A stretch of 64,000 nucleotides of DNA from an uncultured Clostridia bacterium (GCA_910580105.1 CAJTWN010000006.1:1-64000), one strand, 5' to 3'; counted from the stretch's first letter, positions 15,920 through 25,770 are shown. Program-made: numbers and translations. The notes: generated by a model from the letters alone, not told the origin.

Positions 15920-18900
15920 ATGGAAATATTTTTGGATTTTATTAATGGATTGGCAGAATTTGAAGAATTGGCTGGTGTGGTCAGCAAGAAGCAAACACCG
16001 GTCAATGTGGTGGGTGTGTCAGACTCGGTGCGGGCACACCTTATTTATTGTGTCTGCAAAAAATTGAATAAATATGGTTTGGTGGTGGCGCCGGATGACA
16101 GCAGTGCACGGGAAATTTATGAGGATTTAAAGTTTTTTGCAAAAGAGGACACGGTTTTGTTCTTTCCCGGAACAGATTTACTTTTTTATGATATTGAAGC
16201 AAAAAGCCATGATGTGACCAAACAAAGGCTGTCGGTTTTACACAGGCTTGCTTTGAACGAGGGAAAATGCCATGTAGTTACATCGGTTGACGCATTGCTC
16301 AGTGTTACGCTGCCAAGAGATGTATATGAAACGGCCTGTTTTTCGCTGGAGGTTGGGGATGAAATAGCGTTAGATGTTCTGGCGGAAAAGCTTGTTATGT
16401 TGGGCTATAAGCGGGAGGATATGGTAGAAGGACCGGGACAGTTCAGCATACGGGGCGGTATTGCTGATATTTATCTGTGCGGCGGCAATTATGACGAGCC
16501 GGTTCGTATTGAGTTTTTTGATACGGAGGTGGATGCGGTTCGCATTTTTGACCATGAAACACAGCGTACCATTGACCGGCTGGAAAAGGTGACAGTTCTG
16601 CCTGCCGGTGAAGTTGTGCTGGACAGCGCGGCGCGGAAGAAGTTGGTCAAGAAACTCCTGACAATGTTGGAAAAAGTTGATTCTGCCACGGAGGCGGGCA
16701 AACGTCTTGCGTCTGTTTGCAGACGGGACATAGAACGTTTGCAGGAGGGGATGTATTTCCCCTCGCTGGACAAATATATTCCGTTAATTTATCGGGAAAA
16801 ACCAACCCTGATGGAATATCTGGGGGAGGAAACGGCAGTTTTCTGGCAGGAACCGGCAAGAATTGCCGAACACCGAAAGCTGGAGGAAGCAAGATTTGCA
16901 GAAGATTTGGTGGACTTTTCCGAGCGGGGGATTATATTATCAGCGGATGGAGCTTATACTTATCCGTATCCTTCGGCTGTGACACAGCTTTGTAAGCGGC
17001 CATTTTTAGGCGTCAGCGGCCTGTCCCATGCGTCACCGGATTACCGTCCGGTGCGTACACTGAACTTTACCACCAAAAGTTTGAATGGTTTTCAGGGGAA
17101 ATTGGAATTTTTGTGTGAGGCTCTCCGTTTTTATAAGGATAACCGCTATCGTACAGTGATTTTAGCAGGCTCGGATGTTCGGGCCAAAAATCTGGTTCGG
17201 CAGCTGCAGGCGGAGGAAATCCCCTGCGGATATGCCGATAATCTTGAAAAGATGCCGGAGCCGGGCGGTATTGCAGTGACTCAGGGGAGTATTGCAAGGG
17301 GATTTGAATATCCTTTGATTCGGACGGTTGTGATTGGTGACCGGGAAATTTTTGGCGGTGAAAAGAGGAAGAGCCGCCGCAAAAAGCCGCGTAAAGGGGA
17401 AAAGATTGAAAACTTCACAGACCTCAATGTGGGGGATTTTGTTGTACATCAAAACCACGGGATCGGTCAGTATATGGGCATTGAACAGCTGGCAGTAGAC
17501 GGGGTGCGAAAAGATTATCTTAAAATCCGTTATAAAGATGACGACTTTTTGTATGTTCCTGCCGATCAGTTGGATATGGTCTATAAACACATTGGCAAAG
17601 AGGGAGCAGCCGTCCGCGTCAATAAGCTTGGCGGCAATGAGTGGAACCGGACCAAACAGAAGGTAAAAGCGGCAGCGGCAGATATGGCAAAGGAATTGAT
17701 TGCCCTTTATGCCCAGCGTTCCAGTATGCCGGGCATAGCTTTTTCGGCGGATTCGGAGTGGCAGCATGATTTCGAGGCGGCCTTCCCCTATGAAGAGACA
17801 GAGGATCAGCTGCGCAGTATTGCTGAAGTGAAACGGGATATGGAAATACCCCATCCCATGGACAGGCTTCTTTGCGGGGATGTTGGATATGGAAAGACCG
17901 AAGTGGCAATCCGCGCCGCGTTTAAAGCGGTAATGAGCGGGTATCAGGTGGCTTACCTTGTGCCTACTACGGTGCTGGCCAGCCAGCATTATCATACCTT
18001 TAAGCAGAGGATGATGGACTATCCGGTGAACGTGGGGATGCTGTCCCGGTTTTGCACTGCGGCGGAAGAACGGAACGTAAAACGTCAACTGGCCTCCGGT
18101 GAGTTGGATGTGGTGATTGGAACCCATAAATTGCTTGGAAAAGGTGTGAAATATAATAAGCTGGGCTTGTTGATTATTGATGAGGAACAGCGGTTTGGTG
18201 TTGGACATAAAGAAAAATTGAAAGAAATCCGCAAAGAAGTGGATGTGCTGACCTTGTCTGCAACACCAATTCCAAGAACTCTGCACATGTCCCTGACAGG
18301 TATCCGGGATATGAGTGTTATCAATCAGCCGCCCGGTGACCGGCATCCGGTGAGTACCTATGTGCTGGAGTATGATAAAAATGTGGTTCGTGAGGCCATC
18401 AGCCGTGAAATTAGCCGCGGTGGTCAAGTCTATTATCTGTTCAACCGTGTACAGGGGATCTATAAGGCGGCGAACCGGATTGGAGAATTGGTCCCGGGTA
18501 TCCGGGTGGGGGTTGCCCATGGACAGATGAGCGAAACGGAACTGGAAGAGATTATGATGGCACTGGACAGCGGAGAAATTGATGTGTTGGTGTGTACGAC
18601 CATCATTGAAACGGGGCTGGATATTCCAAATGTCAATACCATCGTGATTGAGGATGCGGATCGTCTTGGTTTGGCACAGCTTTATCAGCTGCGCGGAAGG
18701 GTTGGACGTTCCAACCGATTGGCTTATGCTTATCTCACTTTCCGCAGGAACAAAATGCTTACCCCAGAGGCGGAAAAACGTTTGCTTGCAATCAAAGAGT
18801 TTACCGAATTCGGTTCGGGATTCAAGATTGCCATGCGGGATTTGGAAATCCGGGGAACCGGAAATCTCATCGGCGCCCAGCAGCACGGGCATATGGAAGC

Positions 18901-19432
18901 AGTTGGATATGAAATGTACTGCCGGCTGCTGGAAGAAGCGGTGGCGCAGCAGCGGGGGATTCCTATTCAAAAAGAGACCGAGACCCTCATTGATCTTCCG
19001 GTTTCTGCTTATATCCCAGAGCAGTATATTCAAAACCACAGTCAGCGTATTCAGGCATATAAGCGGATTGCGGCAATTTCAGATCAGGAAGCATTTTATG
19101 ATGCGTATGATGAAATTGAGGATCGTTATGGGACGGTGCCGCAGGTGGTGTACAACTTAATGGAGGTTTCACTTCTTAAAGCAATGGCGCAGAAGGCTGG
19201 TATTGCAGAACTGATTGGCAATACAGAGCGAATCACACTATTGTTTGATGAGGAAAATCTGCCGGATATGCAAATCTGTGTGGATTTGGTGACAGAAGAT
19301 GCAAGAAAATATGTGCTGGCAAGCCCGGCAAAGCCCAAAATGATTTGTAAAATCGGAAAAGATAAGAAGATTTCTGAAACGGAGTATTTGAAGCAAGTTC
19401 GTGATTTACTTAATAAATTTGTGTCTGCGTAG
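15920..19432 (+). CDS. mfd: Transcription-repair coupling factor Mfd
   Basis: A protein of 1170 residues, full length for Mfd. It removes stalled RNA polymerase from DNA lesions and recruits UvrA. Visible parts are the UvrB-like N-terminal region (GPGQFSIRGGIADIY near 170-190), the CarD-like RNA polymerase interaction domain (DLNVGDFVVHQNHGIGQYMG near 505), Walker A GDVGYGKTEVA near 652, the DEEQ box near 753, SATPIPRTLHMS, the TRG region with RGRVGRSNRLAYAYL, and the C-terminal regulatory domain. No key residue appears lost. Confidence 0.96.
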   Translation: MEIFLDFINGLAEFEELAGVVSKKQTPVNVVGVSDSVRAHLIYCVCKKLNKYGLVVAPDDSSAREIYEDLKFFAKEDTVLFFPGTDLLFYDIEAKSHDVTKQRLSVLHRLALNEGKCHVVTSVDALLSVTLPRDVYETACFSLEVGDEIALDVLAEKLVMLGYKREDMVEGPGQFSIRGGIADIYLCGGNYDEPVRIEFFDTEVDAVRIFDHETQRTIDRLEKVTVLPAGEVVLDSAARKKLVKKLLTMLEKVDSATEAGKRLASVCRRDIERLQEGMYFPSLDKYIPLIYREKPTLMEYLGEETAVFWQEPARIAEHRKLEEARFAEDLVDFSERGIILSADGAYTYPYPSAVTQLCKRPFLGVSGLSHASPDYRPVRTLNFTTKSLNGFQGKLEFLCEALRFYKDNRYRTVILAGSDVRAKNLVRQLQAEEIPCGYADNLEKMPEPGGIAVTQGSIARGFEYPLIRTVVIGDREIFGGEKRKSRRKKPRKGEKIENFTDLNVGDFVVHQNHGIGQYMGIEQLAVDGVRKDYLKIRYKDDDFLYVPADQLDMVYKHIGKEGAAVRVNKLGGNEWNRTKQKVKAAAADMAKELIALYAQRSSMPGIAFSADSEWQHDFEAAFPYEETEDQLRSIAEVKRDMEIPHPMDRLLCGDVGYGKTEVAIRAAFKAVMSGYQVAYLVPTTVLASQHYHTFKQRMMDYPVNVGMLSRFCTAAEERNVKRQLASGELDVVIGTHKLLGKGVKYNKLGLLIIDEEQRFGVGHKEKLKEIRKEVDVLTLSATPIPRTLHMSLTGIRDMSVINQPPGDRHPVSTYVLEYDKNVVREAISREISRGGQVYYLFNRVQGIYKAANRIGELVPGIRVGVAHGQMSETELEEIMMALDSGEIDVLVCTTIIETGLDIPNVNTIVIEDADRLGLAQLYQLRGRVGRSNRLAYAYLTFRRNKMLTPEAEKRLLAIKEFTEFGSGFKIAMRDLEIRGTGNLIGAQQHGHMEAVGYEMYCRLLEEAVAQQRGIPIQKETETLIDLPVSAYIPEQYIQNHSQRIQAYKRIAAISDQEAFYDAYDEIEDRYGTVPQVVYNLMEVSLLKAMAQKAGIAELIGNTERITLLFDEENLPDMQICVDLVTEDARKYVLASPAKPKMICKIGKDKKISETEYLKQVRDLLNKFVSA

Positions 19433-19654
19433 TATAGTGGCCGGGGGATTTTTTGTAATGGAAATTGGTACTGTTTATCTGTGATAAAACCATTGAAACA
19501 ATGCAAAATTATCCTTTTGTATGCTTATTATAAAAATTTGACAAACAAAGTATGAATAGATTGTAAATAATTTGCAAAATTTTTTCAAAAAGGGTAGAAA
19601 TCTTTTCTTGTTTATTGTATAATAGATTCAAATTGGTTTAAAGGAGAGGTAAAA
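19433..19654. other. Intergenic stretch before the foldase gene
   Basis: No gene is seen. A TTGACA near 19537 and a TATAAT at 19618-19623 are present but are not correctly spaced with each other, so no single promoter can be named. Confidence 0.4.
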
Positions 19655-20989
19655 TTGGAAAATGAGAACAAAGACCTGAAAGGTCAAAGTCCACAAGAAA
19701 ATATGGACGTCGAAGAAAAAATGAAGGAAGAGGTCAGCGCAAAGATTGCAGAAGCAGCCTCTGAGCTTCAGGATGACATCAACGAGGCCGGCGAAGATAT
19801 GCAGGATACTTTTGATGAAGCGGCAGAAGAATACGTAGAGGGATTGCAGCTTGGTGAAGAGGGGCTTCCGGAAGTCGAACCGATTCCGGAACCGAAAAAA
19901 ATCACATTGGGTGTTGGCGCGTTTGTAACATCTTTGATTGGCTGTGTTGCGCTGGGCCTTTTGATAATGTTTATTGGATTCAAGGCGCCGGGCTGGATTG
20001 AGAAGATCCCCGAAGGTTCAACGGCAGTTAAGGTAAATGGTGAAAGCATTACGGATAAAGATATGGAATATTATATCTTCCAGGCTGCAAGACAGTATTA
20101 TGCTGAAAACACCACCGATCAGACGGGAAGCAAGATTGACAGTTACGATTGGGATCAGACTGCTGCAGACGGCAGAAAGGTATCCGACATTATTAAGGAA
20201 AATGCGGTTAATCAGGCAATTGATAATGTGTTGACCGTCCAGAAGAGTATGGAAAAAGGCGTTGAATGGTCCAAACAGGATGAAAATTCCATCAACACCG
20301 CAGTGGAAGGCTATATCGACCAGTATGGAGAAGAAGGTTTTGCACTTCGTACGAAAGAGATGGGAATTTCCTCTCCCAAACAGTATAAGCGGATGTACAT
20401 TCAGATGATGAAATATGGAAATGCAGAAGATGACATTAATGCAGATATTTCTAAATATAGTCCGGATGATGTGAATGTGCTTAACAATTACATCCGGGAC
20501 GACCGCGCATCTGTAAAACATATTTTAATCAAGACAACAGATGATACAAATTCTGCACAGAGTGCCGAAACACCGGCGCCGACAGAGGATCCGGCGGCAA
20601 AATTGCAGACGGCACAGCAGGTTCTTGAAAGAGCTAAAAATGGTGAAGATTTTGATTCATTGATGGATGAATTTAATGAAGATACCGGCGAGAGCAAAGA
20701 TGGTTATACTTTTATGACGGGCGAAATGGTACCGGAGTTTGAAACCGCTGCATTTGCACTCAAGATGAATGAAATCAGTGATATTGTTACAAGCAGTTAT
20801 GGTTATCACATCATCAAGAGAATCCCGGGCTTGTATGAAATCCAGAATATGTGGGCTTCTGAAGCAAAAATTAATAAAAATGAAAAGAAATTGGGACAGA
20901 TTTCCGTTTCTGAGATTATGAAAGCATCTGCAGATGCACAGAAAAAATTGCAGGAAGAAAAATCTGCAAGCAGTGCATCCGGAAATTAA
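19655..20989 (+). CDS. Membrane-anchored PrsA/SurA-like peptidyl-prolyl isomerase
   Basis: A 444-residue foldase. An acidic, helical cytoplasmic head (about 1-80) precedes one transmembrane helix (about 87-112, GVGAFVTSLIGCVALGLLI). An extracellular SurA-N-like chaperone region (about 120-275) and a parvulin domain (about 284-393, VKHILIKT, GEDFDSLMDEF, GYHIIKRI) follow. It should help exported proteins fold. Classic PrsA is a lipoprotein; this one has no lipobox and instead a signal-anchor with a long cytosolic tail. The start is TTG 19655, set by AAAGGAGAGG; no ATG fits. Confidence 0.88.
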   Translation: MENENKDLKGQSPQENMDVEEKMKEEVSAKIAEAASELQDDINEAGEDMQDTFDEAAEEYVEGLQLGEEGLPEVEPIPEPKKITLGVGAFVTSLIGCVALGLLIMFIGFKAPGWIEKIPEGSTAVKVNGESITDKDMEYYIFQAARQYYAENTTDQTGSKIDSYDWDQTAADGRKVSDIIKENAVNQAIDNVLTVQKSMEKGVEWSKQDENSINTAVEGYIDQYGEEGFALRTKEMGISSPKQYKRMYIQMMKYGNAEDDINADISKYSPDDVNVLNNYIRDDRASVKHILIKTTDDTNSAQSAETPAPTEDPAAKLQTAQQVLERAKNGEDFDSLMDEFNEDTGESKDGYTFMTGEMVPEFETAAFALKMNEISDIVTSSYGYHIIKRIPGLYEIQNMWASEAKINKNEKKLGQISVSEIMKASADAQKKLQEEKSASSASGN

Positions 20990-21007
20990 AATTGATATTA
21001 ATGCCGA

Positions 21008-21046
21008 TTGGGGCGTTCTCCGTAAGGAGGACGCCCCAAAGTTTTT
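21008..21046 (+). terminator. Strong terminator between convergent genes
   Basis: Fourteen-base stem TTGGGGCGTTCTCC / GGAGGACGCCCCAA (one G-U pair) followed by AGTTTTTT. It lies between the foldase gene and the convergent ogt gene. Confidence 0.85.
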
Positions 21047-21091
21047 TCATAATTATAAAAAGTGTTTGTTTTTACTGATAACTATCCGGTT

Positions 21092-21631
21092 TTATAGGGC
21101 AGTTCCTTTTTGGGGGATAGAGAATTTTGAGATGTCTACCCCTTCCAATGCAAGCAGCTGCGCCTTTTTCTCTATGCCGCCTGCATAACCTGTAAGGCTG
21201 CCATTGGTGCCGATAACCCGATGACAGGGAATGATAATGGAAATTGGGTTATGTCCAACCGCTCCGCCCACTGCCTGAGCCGACATTTGGGAAAGTCCGC
21301 GGCGCGCCGCGAGTCTTTTTGCGATCTCCCCATATGTGGTTGTCTTTCCATAAGGGATTTCGCAAAGTATTTCCCATACGGCACGGCGAAAATCGCTGCC
21401 GGCCGGGGCGATAGGTAATTCGCTGACAGGGGGATTTTCCCCTTTAAAATAACTGTCAAGCCATTGTTTTACCTGTTTGAAAATTGGTCTGTCGCACTTT
21501 TCAGCTGTCTCTTCCCGAAAAGAAGCAGGAAAATATTTTTGTCCTTCTATCCAAAGCCCCGCAAGTGCATGGTTTTTTTCGGCAATTAAAATGCGGCCCA
21601 CTGGTGTTATATAGTGTGTTGTATATTGCAT
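21092..21631 (-). CDS. ogt: Methylated-DNA-protein cysteine methyltransferase
   Basis: A 179-residue Ogt/MGMT: an N-terminal ribonuclease-like domain (about 1-85), then the DNA-binding catalytic domain with VWEILCEIPYGKTTTYGEIA and the acceptor motif IPCHRVIG. It transfers the O6-alkyl group from guanine to its cysteine in a single-use reaction. ATG 21631 is chosen because GAGG at 21640-21643 lies 8 nt before it and only 2 nt before the ATG at 21637. It follows a second MGMT-domain gene by about 20 nt on the same strand. Confidence 0.93.
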   Translation of the reverse strand: MQYTTHYITPVGRILIAEKNHALAGLWIEGQKYFPASFREETAEKCDRPIFKQVKQWLDSYFKGENPPVSELPIAPAGSDFRRAVWEILCEIPYGKTTTYGEIAKRLAARRGLSQMSAQAVGGAVGHNPISIIIPCHRVIGTNGSLTGYAGGIEKKAQLLALEGVDISKFSIPQKGTAL

Positions 21632-21652
21632 TTTCATATCCTCGCTTCTGTA

Positions 21653-21955
21653 CTAATTTTTCCATTGGCAGAGTTTTAAATCAACATGATTTTCATCTTT
21701 CATGGAAATCCCTTCGTTTTGCAGCAGATCTTTTTGTTCATACCAACCGGGAGCCAGCCTTCCCTTGTGATTCACCACCCGGTGACAGGGATATTCTCCA
21801 TAATATTGTGATATACTAAGCACTTTTCCCACAAGCCTTGCATTTTTATCTCTGCCGATGAGTTTTGCGATTTGTCCATATGTGGCCACGCGGCCTTCCG
21901 GGATTTCTTTGACCACAGAGAGGATTTCATAAATCAGTTCTTCTTGTAAAATCAT
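21653..21955 (-). CDS. Short MGMT-domain (alkyltransferase-like) protein
   Basis: A 100-residue protein consisting only of the MGMT DNA-binding domain: VVKEIPEGRVATYGQIAKLIG, then YPCHRVVN, then GRLAPGWYEQKDLL. Alkyltransferase-like (ATL) proteins of this size usually replace the acceptor Cys by Trp and flag lesions for nucleotide excision repair. Here the Cys is kept, so it may be a minimal active transferase or an ATL-like sensor. ATG 21955 follows AAAGGA; the longer upstream frame reads AT-rich intergenic DNA. It is the first gene of a two-gene unit with ogt. Confidence 0.8.
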   Translation of the reverse strand: MILQEELIYEILSVVKEIPEGRVATYGQIAKLIGRDKNARLVGKVLSISQYYGEYPCHRVVNHKGRLAPGWYEQKDLLQNEGISMKDENHVDLKLCQWKN

Positions 21956-22051
21956 TATAGCACCAGTCCTTTGGTTGAAAATTAAAACGTAAATGATGAC
22001 AAAAAATTCATTGTATGTCGATTTTAACACAAAATTGTTAGATTGAAAAGA

Positions 22052-22186
22052 GGAATATAACTAAATTAAGATGTCCCCCGCCACTAAGGCGGCGGGCGCC
22101 ACTTAATTTTTTCAGTGGGAGTACAATCTCCCACTGAAAACGTTGAATGACGGGGCAAAGCCCCTTATTGAAAATAGGCATATAGA
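22052..22186 (+). repeat. Dispersed hairpin element, copy A
   Basis: Begins AATATAACTAAA, then GATGTCCCCCGCC..GGCGGCGGG hairpin, then TTTTCAGTGGGAG / CTCCCACTGAAAA around TACAAT, then CGTTGAATGACGGGG / CCCC and TTATTGAA. The same order of blocks occurs at 22923, 25896 and, inverted, at 49953. It lies just before the fha-ftsW-pbpA genes. Confidence 0.7.
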
Positions 22187-22481
22187 AAAACTTGTGTTGC
22201 GGAAGACATATAGAAAGGCTTTGTTCTTATGACTGCATATAAAAGGATACTTGCATATTGAAAATCCCGCATTGTCAATGAATTGGGAAATTTTCCTTTA
22301 CTATTGGGGAAAATTATAGTATAATAAACGTTAAAAGCAAAGACTTATGATACATGGGAGAATATTTTTAATGAACATTCTGTTTCGCTGTGGTGGTTTT
22401 GTATGCAGAGAAAGAAGTTCAATAATTTTCCTGTAATGTGGCAGAATATTAAAAATTATGGATTGTATTGGGGTGAGCGTA
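22187..22481. promoter_or_regulatory. Upstream region of the FHA gene
   Basis: No gene is seen. A possible promoter is TTTACT (22297-22302), 17-nt spacer, TATAAT (22320-22325), giving a leader of about 150 nt before the FHA gene. Confidence 0.45.
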
Positions 22482-22928
22482 TTGACCTTTTATAGTTTTT
22501 TGTCTTCTGTGCTCAGTTATGTTTTTACATTTATTATCTATTTGTTTATTTTTGGTGTTATCCGCCTGATTTATTTGGATGTAAAAAAAATGAGCCGGTT
22601 TGAGACAAACCATGTAGAAGACGAAGAGTGTGCTGCACTCCGGCCGGTAAAGTCAAAGGTACAGGTCAGCAGTATGTTAAAACGGCGGTATAATATTTAT
22701 GGATCAGCTGTTTTGGGCAGGAATAAGACTTGTGATATTGTGATTAAAGAGCAGTTTATATCCGGAGAACACCTGCGTATCTGGTATGAAGATGGTGACT
22801 GGGTTCTGGAGGATTTGGGAAGCCGGAACGGAACATTTGTAAATGGAATGCGGATTCGCGAACCGGTGATTATTGAGTCCCAGGATGAAATATCGGCGGG
22901 CGGCTTGAATTTCGTGTTTGAATTATAA
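22482..22928 (+). CDS. Membrane-anchored FHA-domain protein
   Basis: A 148-residue protein: one N-terminal transmembrane helix (about 5-32, SVLSYVFTFIIYLFIFG), a short linker, and an FHA domain (about 70-148) with the phosphothreonine-binding residues in VLGRNKTCDI, ISGEHLRI and LGSRNGTFVNG. It reads phosphothreonine marks on partner proteins. TTG 22482 is preferred since GGGGTGA stands 5 nt upstream; ATG 22458 lacks a ribosome site. It precedes ftsW and a PBP gene, the order also known from the actinobacterial fha-rodA-pbpA cluster, which points to control of cell wall synthesis. Confidence 0.85.
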   Translation: MTFYSFLSSVLSYVFTFIIYLFIFGVIRLIYLDVKKMSRFETNHVEDEECAALRPVKSKVQVSSMLKRRYNIYGSAVLGRNKTCDIVIKEQFISGEHLRIWYEDGDWVLEDLGSRNGTFVNGMRIREPVIIESQDEISAGGLNFVFEL

Positions 22929-23055
22929 CGAAACGAAAGATTTCTCCGTTTCTATAGGCGGCGGATTCTGCTTTCGTTTTTCTGCAGGCGTTTGTATGCC
23001 AGCAGAAACGTTGGATGATGGGCTTTCGGCCCATATTGAACAGAAAAGCATATGC
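22923..23055 (+). repeat. Dispersed hairpin element, copy B
   Basis: Lies between the FHA gene and ftsW. It runs TTATAACGAAACGAAAGATTTCTCC, TCTATAGGCGGCGG, TTTTTCTGCAGGCG / GCCAGCAGAAA, ACGTTGGATGATGGGC / GCCCATATTGAA. The hairpin bases have changed in pairs compared with copy A (CAGTGGGAG..CTCCCACTG versus CTGCAGGCG..GCCAGCAG), which suggests that the structure rather than the sequence is kept. Confidence 0.7.
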
Positions 23056-23133
23056 AGCGGATAAATAGGACCTTGCCGCTGTAGAACTGATAAAACAGGA
23101 AATTTCCTTTTTGATAGGACTGAGGCGGTAACT

Positions 23134-24390
23134 ATGTCAAAATATAAATCATTGAGCTATCGGAAGCCGGCATATCTGTTAATGCTGATGAATCTTTTTG
23201 GGTTTGGGCTTCTGTTTGTTGCAAATAATTATAACCGCTATATTTTGTATATCGGCGCCGGTATTCTGGGGCTGTTTATTTTGATGTATGCCATTATTGT
23301 TATGGCGAAAATGGGAGATAAATTTATCATGCTGATGGCCTGTATGCTGATTACCATCGGGGTGATGCTGCTTTGCAGAATCAATATTGACTTTGGAATC
23401 AAACAGATTATGTGGGTTGCGGTTGGAGGCGTTATTTTCTTCATTACCTATGTTATTTATTATAATGTCCAATTTTGGAATAAGTTGTGGTTTTTGTATC
23501 TGGCACTGGGTGTTGGATTGTTTTTGTTTACACAATTGTTCGGAAGTACCATAAACGGTTCAAAGAATTGGGTGTCTTTGGCAAATGGAAAACTTACCTT
23601 TCAGCCCTCAGAAATCACAAAGATACTGTTCATTATGCTATTGTCCTGTTATTATTCCGGGGTGTGGAACAAGCCCTTCCTTTTTGTGAAGCCAAAGTGG
23701 ATGACCTTTTTTGCCACCTATTTATTTATTGGATTTTTGGTATTGCAGCGTGACTGGGGTACGATGCTGGTCATGTTTGCGATCTATATCTTTATGATTT
23801 ATGTGTATGAAAAGAGCTATAAATTCCTGTTGATGAATGTAGGAATGGCTTCGGTGGTTGCGTTTTTGGGGTATCAGTTTCTGTACCATATTCAGGTACG
23901 TGTCAGTACGTGGCTGGATCCCTGGGCGGATATCAGCGGCAAAGGTTATCAGATTACCCAATCCCTTTTTGCAATTGCTTCCGGGGGTTATTTCGGCAGA
24001 GGGATCGGCAATGGTTCGCCGGGATATATTCCGGAAGTACATTCAGATTTTATTTTTGCGGCAGTATGCGAAGAAATGGGCGTATTTGGCGGTGCGGCTG
24101 TTATTCTGCTTTTCTTTTTGATTGCTTACCGATGCTTTAAAATTTCAATTACGACATCCGATCCGTTTGATAAATCGGTCAGCCTCGGCTTGACCCTTAT
24201 GTTTGCCATTCAAACCTTTGTCATCGTGGGTGGTGTTATCAAGATGATCCCCCTTACAGGGATTACCCTTCCTTTTGTAAGTTATGGCGGTACCTCAATT
24301 GTGGTGAATTTTGCATCCCTTGGCATCATCCAAGCGATTTCTGCCAAAGAGGAGCGGCGGTTGGGAGGTGAACTGCATGAGAGAAAATAA
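23134..24390 (+). CDS. SEDS-family peptidoglycan polymerase (FtsW/RodA/SpoVE type)
   Basis: A 418-residue polytopic protein with nine to ten membrane helices and the SEDS signature: NGSKNWVSLANGKLTFQPSEITK, QRDWGTMLVMFAIY, the extracellular GNGSPGYIPEVHSDFIFAAVCEEMG and the final PFVSYGGTS. It polymerises lipid II glycan strands with a partner class B PBP. The partner gene overlaps its end by 14 bases. Sequence alone does not say whether it acts in division, elongation or sporulation. Confidence 0.93.
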   Translation: MSKYKSLSYRKPAYLLMLMNLFGFGLLFVANNYNRYILYIGAGILGLFILMYAIIVMAKMGDKFIMLMACMLITIGVMLLCRINIDFGIKQIMWVAVGGVIFFITYVIYYNVQFWNKLWFLYLALGVGLFLFTQLFGSTINGSKNWVSLANGKLTFQPSEITKILFIMLLSCYYSGVWNKPFLFVKPKWMTFFATYLFIGFLVLQRDWGTMLVMFAIYIFMIYVYEKSYKFLLMNVGMASVVAFLGYQFLYHIQVRVSTWLDPWADISGKGYQITQSLFAIASGGYFGRGIGNGSPGYIPEVHSDFIFAAVCEEMGVFGGAAVILLFFLIAYRCFKISITTSDPFDKSVSLGLTLMFAIQTFVIVGGVIKMIPLTGITLPFVSYGGTSIVVNFASLGIIQAISAKEERRLGGELHERK

Positions 24391-25756
24391 ACGGATTATC
24401 CGTGTGTTGGTTGTGGTCTCTCTGATGTTTCTTGCACTTCTTACCTATTTGTTGTATTTTAATATGTTTGAAGCAAAGGAAGTGGCGTCCAATCCATATA
24501 ACAAACGACAGTGGGAAGATGAAAAGTATGTTAAGCGCGGCAACATTTTTGATATAAATGGTGTTTTGCTGGCAGAAACTGTGGTGGACGGGGACAACCG
24601 TATCCGAAAATATCCCATGGGAAAGTTATATAGTCATGTGATCGGCTATTGTTCCAAGGTTTATGGAAAAAGCCAGCTGGAGATGGCCTATGATGATCAG
24701 CTTTTGGGTAAGGGAGACATAGCGATCAGCTTCAACGAACTGCGTTCCGGCTATGACCTCAATCTGACCATTGACAACGAATTACAGCGTTATGCCTATA
24801 ATCAGCTGGATGGCCGGCGCGGCGCGGTTGTGGCCATGGATCCGCAGACGGGGAAAATCTTGGCCATGGTCAGCCTTCCCGATTTCGATCCAACAGCGGC
24901 AAATTTGGAAAAAAACTGGAATACCATTGTAGAGCGGGAGGACAGCCCTTTGCTTGCACGTTCAACGCTGGGGCTTTATCCGCCGGGCTCAACCTATAAA
25001 ATTGTGACGGCCGCTGCGGCATATGCCAATGGCAGGACAAATGAGACCTTTGAAGATAATGGCGTGTTTGAAAAAGAGGATGTGACCGTTTATAACTATG
25101 GAAAACAAAAACATGGGACGCTGAATATGAAAGAGGCTTTTGAGGTATCGAGCAACTATGTCTTTTGTACACTGGGTTATGAATTGGGGGCAGAAACTGT
25201 CAGACAGGAGGCGGAGGCCTTCGGTATAAACAAAGAAATCTCTTTTGATATTCCAACGGCAAAAAGTCAGATCCAATATAAAAAGATGTCAAATATTGAC
25301 GCTGCATTGGTGTCCATCGGCCAGGGTCAGCTATTGATGACCCCACTTCATGTTGCTATGATGGGAAGTGCAGTTGCCAATAAGGGAACGATGATGCGTC
25401 CGGTATTGGTTGATAAAGTGAAAACTTCTTCGGGGATCACCCTTTCGCAAAGTAAACCGGAAATTTTGTATAACTGTGTGACCGAAGAATGTGCCGCCTA
25501 TGTGGATGAATTAATGTGCGCGGTTGTGTCTCAGGGAACAGGAAAGTCGGCAAGAATTTCGGGGGTTACGGTGGCCGGAAAAACCGGTACGGCAGAGAAC
25601 GAAACCGATCAGGATCATGCCTGGTTTGTCGGTTATGCGCCGGCAGAGAATCCACAGATCTGTGTGGCAGTGCTTCTGGAAAACGATGGCGGTGCCGGCG
25701 GAACCAACGCGGCGCCCATCGCAAGAAATGTGATGAGAAAATATTTGGGGAAATAA
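24377..25756 (+). CDS. Class B penicillin-binding protein (PbpA-like)
   Basis: A 459-residue transpeptidase anchored by one N-terminal helix (about 8-28). The pedestal is short (about 35-150, with RGNIFDINGVLLAET). The transpeptidase domain has Ser205 in PGSTYK, the SSN triad, and KTGTAE near 400. It cross-links peptidoglycan outside the membrane with the SEDS protein encoded just before it. ATG 24377 follows GGGAGGTG. The lack of a PASTA domain and the small pedestal resemble PbpA of actinobacteria rather than SpoVD or PBP2. Confidence 0.92.
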   Translation: MRENKRIIRVLVVVSLMFLALLTYLLYFNMFEAKEVASNPYNKRQWEDEKYVKRGNIFDINGVLLAETVVDGDNRIRKYPMGKLYSHVIGYCSKVYGKSQLEMAYDDQLLGKGDIAISFNELRSGYDLNLTIDNELQRYAYNQLDGRRGAVVAMDPQTGKILAMVSLPDFDPTAANLEKNWNTIVEREDSPLLARSTLGLYPPGSTYKIVTAAAAYANGRTNETFEDNGVFEKEDVTVYNYGKQKHGTLNMKEAFEVSSNYVFCTLGYELGAETVRQEAEAFGINKEISFDIPTAKSQIQYKKMSNIDAALVSIGQGQLLMTPLHVAMMGSAVANKGTMMRPVLVDKVKTSSGITLSQSKPEILYNCVTEECAAYVDELMCAVVSQGTGKSARISGVTVAGKTGTAENETDQDHAWFVGYAPAENPQICVAVLLENDGGAGGTNAAPIARNVMRKYLGK

Positions 25757-25770
25757 ATATTTGCCTATGA

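Noticed and set aside
17162..19039. 625-codon open frame antisense to mfd
   Set aside because: It lies wholly under mfd, whose motifs are unbroken, and its translation has no recognisable domain.
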